DNA of 7,444 nucleotides from Ferroplasmaceae archaeon UBA567 (GTDB lineage Archaea; Thermoplasmatota; Thermoplasmata; Thermoplasmatales; Thermoplasmataceae). Position 1 is the stretch's first letter. Each line of letters begins with the position of its first letter. Shown here one piece after another: positions 1 to 4,759 of the stretch. The translations under genes were made by a program, and so were the position numbers. The notes beneath the pieces were generated by a model. That model was not told where the DNA came from. It saw nothing but the letters and a program-made list of their open reading frames with translations, and did no database searches. The stretch is from positions 5,577-13,020 of the forward strand of contig DAUP01000131.1 of NCBI GenBank assembly GCA_002505185.1, given 5' to 3'.

Positions 1-20
1 CTGTGAATGAAATAATTTGC

Positions 21-30
21 ATAATTTAAT
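21..30 (+). promoter_or_regulatory. Box A promoter of the formimidoyltransferase gene (leaderless)
   Basis: The 10-mer ATAATTTAAT starts exactly 33 bases before the ATG at 54, and its TTTAAT core starts 29 bases before it. Archaeal box A is centred about 26 bases before the transcription start, so transcription should begin at or next to the ATG. No Shine-Dalgarno sequence precedes the ATG. The same 10-mer lies at the same distance from the MFS transporter start at 4760, which strengthens the call. Confidence 0.65.
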
Positions 31-53
31 ATCCATTTCTATAATTAAACACT

Positions 54-950
54 ATGAAACTTGTGGAACTGGTGCCCAACTTCAGTAACGGACAGGATAA
101 GGATGTGGTTGGTTTGTTGGAGAAATGTGTAGAATCAATTCCCAGTGCTAAATTACTTGACTCTGAAATGGACTATGACCACAACAGGAGTGTCATTACT
201 GCTGTATGTCCCATTAATGATGTGGTTGACCTTGCATTTGATCTGATCAAAACTGCAGCTGAAAATATGGATATGGATGTACAGAAGGGTTTACATCCAC
301 GTTTCGGGTCTACTGATGTAATGCCCCTTGTGCCGCTGGAAGATACTTCCATGGAGGATTGTGTAAAACTTTCACATGAGATAGGGAAAAAAGTTGGGAA
401 TGAACTGAAAATACCGGTATTTATGTATGCCAATTCCGCACTTGACCCTAAGAGAAAAAACCTTGAGAATATCAGGAATAAAAAATTTCAGATAGAGGAA
501 CTCAGAAAGGCCATTGGAAAGGGGGATTATGTACCTGATTACGGTCCGTCCAAAATCGGAAAAGCCGGTGCAACAATAATAGGTGCCAGAGATTTACTGA
601 TTGCCTACAATATTTACCTTAATAGTGATGATATACAGGCAGGAAGGAAAATAGCCTCAGCCATAAGGGCAAGGGATGGTGGATTTGCATATGTGAAGTC
701 CCTTGCATTCAGGATGCCGGGAAAAAATCTTGTGCAGATATCCATGAATATAGTAAATTACAGGAAAAATCCTATATATCGCATATTTGAGGCCGTGAGA
801 TCCGAAGCAGCTGGTTATGGGATATCCATTGTAAAATCAGAATTTATTGGAATGGTACCCAGAGATGCTATTGTTGATACTATTAACCACTATCTGATGT
901 CGGATATTGAAAATAAAAATATTTTGGACTTTAAAGCAGGAAAAATATAA
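54..950 (+). CDS. ftcD: Glutamate formimidoyltransferase (formiminotransferase, FtcD N-terminal type)
   Basis: This cytosolic enzyme moves the formimino group from N-formimino-L-glutamate to tetrahydrofolate, giving glutamate and 5-formiminotetrahydrofolate, the last step of one histidine degradation route. The 298 residues match a stand-alone formiminotransferase. The fused cyclodeaminase domain of animal FTCD is absent. Visible family motifs: the N-terminus MKLVELVPNFSNG; DHNRSVITAV at 42-51; HPRFGSTDVMPLVP at 81-94, with His81 equivalent to the catalytic His82 of pig FTCD; PDYGP at 161-165; GARDLLIAYNIYLN at 177-190; VQISMNIVNY at 227-236; and SEFIGMVPRDAI at 262-273. The ATG at 54 fits both the family N-terminus and the promoter spacing. 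The gene is monocistronic here and converges on hisC with one base between the stops. Urocanase at the right edge belongs to the same pathway. A separate cyclodeaminase would be expected elsewhere. Family assignment is firm; use of folate rather than a modified archaeal pterin is inferred. Confidence 0.93.
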   Translation: MKLVELVPNFSNGQDKDVVGLLEKCVESIPSAKLLDSEMDYDHNRSVITAVCPINDVVDLAFDLIKTAAENMDMDVQKGLHPRFGSTDVMPLVPLEDTSMEDCVKLSHEIGKKVGNELKIPVFMYANSALDPKRKNLENIRNKKFQIEELRKAIGKGDYVPDYGPSKIGKAGATIIGARDLLIAYNIYLNSDDIQAGRKIASAIRARDGGFAYVKSLAFRMPGKNLVQISMNIVNYRKNPIYRIFEAVRSEAAGYGISIVKSEFIGMVPRDAIVDTINHYLMSDIENKNILDFKAGKI

Positions 951-951
951 C

Positions 952-1902
952 TCAAAATATTTTTTCGATGTACTCATGAATTGCTTCAATGGCCCTGTCA
1001 TTTTCTTCCTTTGTACCTATGGTCAATCTCGACCTGTCCTTAACAAGTGGCAGTTTTCTTATGTGTATTCCGTTTTCCTCCATGTAATCATAAATATCCT
1101 TTTTTATAAGAAGGAAATTTGCACTGCTGGGATAAGCTATATCTTTTATTTCACTGTAAACACGCTCACGCTCATTTATAATATATCTGATCTTTTCACC
1201 AATAAGATCGTAGTTGTCTATCATGATTTCTGCCATTCGGGCCGAAAGTATGTTCATGTAAAAGGGTGCCTGCAGCTTTTTAAGTTCAGATATGAACCCG
1301 CTGTCGGCTATTCCATAACCTATTCTCATTCCTGCAAGACTGAACGCCTTTGATAATGTCCTGAGTATTATAAGATTCTTATATTTTGCCAGCAGGTCCG
1401 TGTAATCCTCACCGGAGAATTCGTAATAGGCGTTGTCCAGTATTGTTGTTACTCCCGAATCCAGAACCTTTTGTATGCTTTCTCTGTCCATAAGATTCCC
1501 TGAGGGGTTGTTTGGCGAGCATATTACCACAAGTTTCGCATCCTTTTGCTTAAGTATTCCATCCACATCAAGTGAGAAATCACTGCGTAGTGGAACATCT
1601 ATTACATTGTACCCATAATTTCTGGCGTAGAATGAGTACATCTCAAAGGTTGGTGAACTTATCACCATATCACCGGCGGCATGTTTAATTAACATATCAA
1701 GAAGTTCATCACTGCCATTTGTGACTATAATATTATCAATGTCGAATCCTGTAAGCCCCGCCAGTTTTTTAGTCAGTGAAGGTAACCATTTTTCAGGGTA
1801 CCTGTTGAAATTTGCAGTTTTTACATAATTTATAAATTCCTTCCTGACTTTTTCGGGGACATTGAATGGATTTTCGTTCTTGTCAAGATATATATCATCC
1901 AT
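952..1902 (-). CDS. hisC: Histidinol-phosphate aminotransferase family protein (class I/II, PLP-dependent)
   Basis: This is a fold-type I PLP aminotransferase, best matching HisC, which converts imidazole-acetol phosphate and glutamate to histidinol phosphate and 2-oxoglutarate in histidine synthesis. Motifs in order: LDKNENPF at 6-13 (the typical HisC N-terminus); NRYPE at 33-37; TNGSDELLD at 61-69; SPNNPSG at 129-135; LDNAYYEF at 155-162, with Asp156 and Tyr159 contacting PLP; TLSKAFSLAGMRIGY at 182-196, with Lys185 as the Schiff-base lysine and Arg193 at the phosphate; SANFLLI at 260-266; and RLTIGTKEEN at 292-301, with the carboxylate-binding Arg. At 316 residues it is somewhat shorter than the usual 340-360. 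The ATG at 1902 fits a box A 28 bases upstream. It follows lysX by 29 bases and converges with ftcD. No other his gene is visible, so aromatic or other amino-acid transamination cannot be excluded. Confidence 0.85.
   Translation of the reverse strand: MDDIYLDKNENPFNVPEKVRKEFINYVKTANFNRYPEKWLPSLTKKLAGLTGFDIDNIIVTNGSDELLDMLIKHAAGDMVISSPTFEMYSFYARNYGYNVIDVPLRSDFSLDVDGILKQKDAKLVVICSPNNPSGNLMDRESIQKVLDSGVTTILDNAYYEFSGEDYTDLLAKYKNLIILRTLSKAFSLAGMRIGYGIADSGFISELKKLQAPFYMNILSARMAEIMIDNYDLIGEKIRYIINERERVYSEIKDIAYPSSANFLLIKKDIYDYMEENGIHIRKLPLVKDRSRLTIGTKEENDRAIEAIHEYIEKIF
958..965 (+). terminator. Putative U-tract terminator after the formimidoyltransferase gene
   Basis: Six T in a row (960-965) follow the ftcD stop by about ten bases and lie inside the last codons of the opposing hisC. 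Just upstream, AAAATATTTT (954-963) is self-complementary. Archaeal termination usually needs only a T-tract. Read on the other strand, the A-runs at about 941-957 would give U-tracts for hisC, so the junction may terminate both ways. This rests on base composition only. Confidence 0.35.
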
Positions 1903-1922
1903 AAATTGATATTTTTATTTGA

Positions 1923-1930
1923 TTATTAAA
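1923..1930 (-). promoter_or_regulatory. Box A promoter of hisC in the lysX-hisC gap
   Basis: On the minus strand, TTTAATAA begins 28 bases before the hisC ATG and sits directly after the lysX stop codon. The spacing is like that of the other start-proximal boxes in this window. With no Shine-Dalgarno sequence before hisC (the preceding bases are ATCAATTT), a leaderless hisC transcript is more likely than translation from a lysX-hisC mRNA alone. Confidence 0.5.
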
Positions 1931-1931
1931 C

Positions 1932-2756
1932 TTAATCCAGTTCTTTCAGAAATTCAACAATATCATTGATTATCTTATTTCCATATACCTTTGAAGCACC
2001 TTTGAATTCAACCCTGGAATTAACCTCATGCACCACAAGCCCCCCATCTGTTTCCATGGCATCAATCCCTATTATTCCTGGATCAAATAATTCTGAAGTT
2101 TTAATAAGAATCTCCATTTCATCCTCCGGCAGTTCTGCTTTTTCAACCTTTCCACCCAGTGCCAGATTAGTCTTCCATCCATCTCCGGAATACCTGTATA
2201 TTGTTGCGGATATTCTGTTTCCCACAACTATTGCCCTTATATCCCTTGGTGGCCTCTTTACATATCTTTGGAGATAGTAAGAATTCTCGCTTACCATATC
2301 GTTCATTGAAAACACTGTTTCGGCAATATTTTCATTTTCCAGTAAAGAGATCATCCTCCCCCAGCTTCCACTTGCAGGCTTAAAAACCAGTGGATATCCC
2401 ATTTCTGTGGCAGATGCCAGGGCATTGTCATGTGAAAAAGACACCACAGTATCGGGGGTTCTAATACCATTTTTATATAGATATGATGTGGTAAATATCT
2501 TATTTCCTGCTATGTTGAATGTATTATAGGAATTAATGGTAATTATCCCATGTGACTCAAGTATATAGGAATAGTAAAGAGATCTTCTAGCACTCATGCA
2601 TCTGATGAATGCGGGACCGTTGAAATTAAGTTTTTCTGTGAGTTTGAGTGCATTGTCCTTTGCATTTACCAGATTCAATTTTATACCCTCTGCCTGAAGT
2701 TTCTTTATTATCTCCTTTTCCTCCCAGGCTATTGAATCGTAAATGAATGTGATCAT
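1932..2756 (-). CDS. lysX: LysX-type ATP-grasp ligase (RimK/LysX family, probable amino-group carrier protein ligase)
   Basis: This is an ATP-grasp carboxylate-amine ligase. LysX joins the alpha-amino group of 2-aminoadipate (its relative ArgX, that of glutamate) to the C-terminal glutamate of the carrier protein LysW, using ATP, in lysine or arginine biosynthesis. The 274 residues align by eye along the whole length with my memory of Thermus LysX: FIRCMSARRSLYYSYILESHG at 50-70; GNKIFTTSYL at 84-93 with Lys87; VFKPASGSWGR at 124-134 with Lys126 and the glycine-rich ATP loop; YLQRYVKRPPRDIRAIVVG at 161-179; and IDAMETDGGLVVHEVNSRVEFKG at 231-253, whose Asp232, Glu244 and Asn246 are the expected Mg-ATP ligands. 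The ATG at 2756 fits a box A 28 bases upstream. No lysW or other lys gene is visible nearby. Alternatives are ArgX or a RimK-like glutamate ligase acting on a cofactor such as a folate. The family is firm; the substrate is not. Confidence 0.8.
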   Translation of the reverse strand: MITFIYDSIAWEEKEIIKKLQAEGIKLNLVNAKDNALKLTEKLNFNGPAFIRCMSARRSLYYSYILESHGIITINSYNTFNIAGNKIFTTSYLYKNGIRTPDTVVSFSHDNALASATEMGYPLVFKPASGSWGRMISLLENENIAETVFSMNDMVSENSYYLQRYVKRPPRDIRAIVVGNRISATIYRYSGDGWKTNLALGGKVEKAELPEDEMEILIKTSELFDPGIIGIDAMETDGGLVVHEVNSRVEFKGASKVYGNKIINDIVEFLKELD

Positions 2757-2776
2757 GCGACATTAATATCTTTGCA

Positions 2777-2790
2777 TTATTAAATATTTA
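2777..2790 (-). promoter_or_regulatory. Box A promoter of lysX (leaderless)
   Basis: On the minus strand, TAAATATTTAATAA covers this stretch, and its TTTAAT core (2784 down to 2779) begins 28 bases before the ATG at 2756. This predicts a start of transcription at or next to the ATG. The box separates lysX from the upstream glpA-coxG pair as its own transcription unit. Confidence 0.55.
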
Positions 2791-2847
2791 TCGATTAAAA
2801 TATAATGTTATCCGTATATTGCATAATATTTATTATTATAATGTATA

Positions 2848-2877
2848 AATTAATATTAATTGTAATAAAATTTTATT
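2848..2877. repeat. Two AT-only palindromes at the 3' end of the CoxG-like gene
   Basis: AATTAATATTAATT (2848-2861) and AATAAAATTTTATT (2864-2877) are each perfect 14-base palindromes, two bases apart. The second overlaps the TAA stop of the CoxG-like gene. They lie in a 116-base, very AT-rich gap before lysX. They could aid termination of the glpA-coxG transcript, bind an archaeal chromatin protein, or be chance in AT-rich DNA. Confidence 0.3.
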
Positions 2878-3322
2878 GCAGATTCAATTTGCCTGTTATG
2901 CACTCCATTGTTTTATCTATGTTCTGCCGTGATATCTCATCCACATTGTTTCTGCCCATTATCTTTACTATTAAACCGAAATCGAAGGAGCTTTTCCAGT
3001 CAAGTGTGGTTTCCTCACCGGAAGCCTCATAGGATATGCCAATAGTAAATTTTACCTTTGAACCGGCAATTCTTCCGCTTCCATCTATATTCAGTGAATC
3101 CGTGCCTGCACTGTAGGAAAATGACATTTTTCCAGTTACGGTGTTCATTGCAGAGATTTTGGCTGCAGATATGTCCAGTTTAAGTTTGCACTGTATCTCA
3201 TTTCCATTATTCTGGAAATCATATACGCCAGGGAGGCATGGAGCTATATTATCAATGCTGGAGAAAAACTTCGCAACATTTTCTTTTCCGGTGGCTATTG
3301 TTATTTTGCCGCTGAATTCCAT
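2873..3322 (-). CDS. CoxG-like SRPBCC-domain protein, putative membrane anchor for the GlpA-type dehydrogenase
   Basis: This 149-residue protein looks like the CoxG family (SRPBCC/START-like fold). It opens with MEFSGKITIATGKENVAKFF and has APCLPGV at 27-33, the family's conserved Cys-Leu-Pro-Gly turn, then alternating beta strands to about 112 and a helical end with GLIVKIMG at 116-123. No signal peptide or obvious membrane helix is seen. CoxG was named for association with aerobic CO dehydrogenase and membrane recruitment of it, but no CO dehydrogenase gene is present. Instead, its ATG follows the TAA of the upstream glpA-type gene with no base between, so translation is very probably coupled. 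In Sulfolobus acidocaldarius (recalled literature) a CoxG-like protein next to a GlpA-type dehydrogenase anchors it to the membrane, and the same role is inferred here. Family assignment is good; function is by analogy. Confidence 0.78.
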   Translation of the reverse strand: MEFSGKITIATGKENVAKFFSSIDNIAPCLPGVYDFQNNGNEIQCKLKLDISAAKISAMNTVTGKMSFSYSAGTDSLNIDGSGRIAGSKVKFTIGISYEASGEETTLDWKSSFDFGLIVKIMGRNNVDEISRQNIDKTMECITGKLNLQ

Positions 3323-4579
3323 TTAATCACCAAACCTTATGGCTTCATTAAAAATAAAGGCACTCTCAAGCTGGTTTAAATAACCATAGTCCATGCTGTT
3401 TCCGTATGAGCTTATGTAATTCATAAACGTTGAATTTATGCTATGTTTATATTTTTCTATGAATCTGTCAAATGTTTCGTTAAGGATAATTTTTGATGTA
3501 TCCTGTGAGTGCGTTCCTGTAAGCTCACAAACCCTTTTTGAAACTGCCTCGCCCATAAGTCTCGATGTAGTGAATTTACCACCGATTATACTGAATACAT
3601 TGTCCATATTTCTGTATATTTTGAAATCTCTGGTGGCCCTTGAATAATCTTCCCTTATGAGTGGCCTCATGGAACTGTACAGTTTTTTATATGTATGCCT
3701 GGAAAGTGATGGAACCATTTCAGAAACTTCTGACAACATTGTGTCAAGGTCCTCGGGATCAATTTCATTGTTCTCCACATCATCTGATATTATTGCAACT
3801 GTGCCTGCAACGGACATGGTACCATATGGAAGAAGTATATCTCCATCAGATGGTTCCCTCATTCTGTTAAGGATGGCGTTAGAAAATAAATAATCATATG
3901 ATGCCATATAGCCCAGTGTGGGCATAACCTCAAAATCTCCCACGCCGAATGATTTGAGAAGGTGTCCTGACCATGGTCCGGTGGTATTTATTATATAATC
4001 AAATTTTTCATCTACCGTTTTATTCCTTGAACGGTATTTTATGGATTCCACAGATCTTCCATTTATTCTGGCTCCCAGAACCTCAGACTTGAATTTCAGA
4101 TGTGCACCCAGCATCTTTGCTTCCACTGCAACGGCAGCAGCGAATGGATGTGCGTATATTACTTTATCAGGAACATGAAAAGCCCTTACAATCTTACCGT
4201 TGACATTCGGTTCTATTTTAAGCATTTCCTTTACATCCAGTTCCTTGGTAGGAATGCCATTCTCCTTATTTTTTTGTAAAAGAAGGTCACCGTATTCCGC
4301 TTCATCATCATTTAGCGCCAGGTAATATCCTCCAGTATTCTTGATAAACGATGAAGCAGTATTTGAAAGCAGTGTATTTTCCCTTATGCATTCCCTGGCA
4401 GATTCATTGTCATTTACCGAATACCTGGAACCGCTGTGAAGCATGCCGTGGAATTTTCCGGATGTACCAGAAAGAATATATTCCCTGTCAAAAAGCGTCA
4501 CATCATATCCATCAAGTGCAAGATTTAGTGCAGAAAACAGTCCCGTTATACCGGCACCTATAACGCCTATTTTTTCCAT
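3323..4579 (-). CDS. glpA: GlpA-type FAD-dependent glycerol-3-phosphate dehydrogenase lacking the C-terminal Fe-S domain
   Basis: This flavoprotein (418 residues) probably oxidises sn-glycerol 3-phosphate to dihydroxyacetone phosphate, passing electrons to a membrane carrier. Visible features: Rossmann GAGITG at 8-13 in an N-terminal beta-alpha-beta unit; GMLHSGSRYSVNDNESAREC at 45-64, close to the GlpA signature; INTTGPWSG at 197-205; SMRPLIRED at 303-311; and GGKFTTSRLMGE at 333-344, the conserved flavin-binding C-terminal motif. Bacterial GlpA is about 540 residues with a C-terminal [2Fe-2S]-type domain. Here the protein ends about 65 residues after the last motif, and its only cysteines are Cys64 and Cys351, so that domain is missing. 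The downstream CoxG-like gene starts directly after its stop. The start at 4579 fits a box A 27 bases upstream. No glycerol kinase is in view. Another 2-hydroxyacid or amine oxidase of the DAO family is possible but less likely given the GlpA motifs. Confidence 0.85.
   Translation of the reverse strand: MEKIGVIGAGITGLFSALNLALDGYDVTLFDREYILSGTSGKFHGMLHSGSRYSVNDNESARECIRENTLLSNTASSFIKNTGGYYLALNDDEAEYGDLLLQKNKENGIPTKELDVKEMLKIEPNVNGKIVRAFHVPDKVIYAHPFAAAVAVEAKMLGAHLKFKSEVLGARINGRSVESIKYRSRNKTVDEKFDYIINTTGPWSGHLLKSFGVGDFEVMPTLGYMASYDYLFSNAILNRMREPSDGDILLPYGTMSVAGTVAIISDDVENNEIDPEDLDTMLSEVSEMVPSLSRHTYKKLYSSMRPLIREDYSRATRDFKIYRNMDNVFSIIGGKFTTSRLMGEAVSKRVCELTGTHSQDTSKIILNETFDRFIEKYKHSINSTFMNYISSYGNSMDYGYLNQLESAFIFNEAIRFGD
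3326..3331 (-). promoter_or_regulatory. Shine-Dalgarno GGTGAT for the CoxG-like gene, inside the glpA end
   Basis: The last two sense codons of glpA read GGTGAT, matching the complement of the archaeal 16S rRNA 3' end (AUCACC). They are followed by TAA and then the CoxG-like ATG. The spacing of three bases is tight, but ribosomes finishing glpA would already be at the site. This fixes the ATG at 3322 as the start. Confidence 0.6.
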
Positions 4580-4597
4580 ACCCGCCTTATTTTAATG

Positions 4598-4610
4598 TTA
4601 TATATATTTT
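4598..4610 (-). promoter_or_regulatory. Box A promoter of the glpA-coxG unit (leaderless)
   Basis: On the minus strand this reads AAAATATATATAA, with TATATA beginning 27 bases before the ATG at 4579. Transcription should start at or a few bases before the ATG. Upstream of the box lies TTTTGCCGGATAAAA, a partly symmetric GC-centred stretch that could hold the BRE or an operator. This is the most TATA-like box in the window. Confidence 0.6.
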
Positions 4611-4705
4611 TATCCGGCAAAAATATCACTCTGTATATTTGATCATTATGCCATCCATAGAATATATATTTCCAGCACCCACTCTTCCTTGGGCATGGTG
4701 TTTCC

Positions 4706-4729
4706 TATCTATCCATTTATGATTAGATA
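4706..4729. promoter_or_regulatory. Inverted repeat touching the MFS promoter, possible operator
   Basis: TATCTA (4706-4711) and TAGATA (4724-4729) form a six-base inverted repeat with a 12-base spacer. The right arm overlaps the first bases of the MFS box A. A repressor bound here would block TBP/TFB. The arms are short and AT-rich, so chance is possible. The rest of the 180-base divergent region between glpA and the MFS gene shows no gene. Confidence 0.25.
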
Positions 4730-4736
4730 ATTTAAT
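4727..4736 (+). promoter_or_regulatory. Box A promoter of the MFS transporter gene (leaderless)
   Basis: ATAATTTAAT starts 33 bases before the ATG at 4760, identical in sequence and distance to the box in front of the formimidoyltransferase gene. No Shine-Dalgarno sequence precedes the ATG (the upstream bases are TTTAGGCAATA), which fits a leaderless mRNA. Confidence 0.6.
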
Positions 4737-4759
4737 TACCTTGATATGTTTAGGCAATA

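Noticed and set aside
173..433. 86-codon minus-strand reading frame inside the formimidoyltransferase gene
   Set aside because: It is fully antisense to a gene with strong family motifs, with no family resemblance or promoter of its own.
907..1353. 148-codon plus-strand reading frame overlapping the ftcD end and hisC
   Set aside because: It is antisense to conserved HisC motifs. The hydrophobic, aromatic-rich translation is what the complement of this coding sequence gives.
2873..3322. Role in aerobic CO dehydrogenase maturation
   Set aside because: The family was named for that setting, but no coxS/M/L/D/E/F gene is present and the gene is fused in translation order to glpA.
3323..4579. 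D-amino acid oxidase / sarcosine oxidase-like function for the FAD protein
   Set aside because: The GlpA-specific HSGSRYSVxDxESAREC and GGKFTTSRLMGE motifs, and the CoxG-like partner, favour a glycerol-3-phosphate dehydrogenase.
4649..4697. ATGCC ... GGCAT inverted repeat in the divergent region
   Set aside because: Arms of only five bases separated by about 40 bases are expected by chance.
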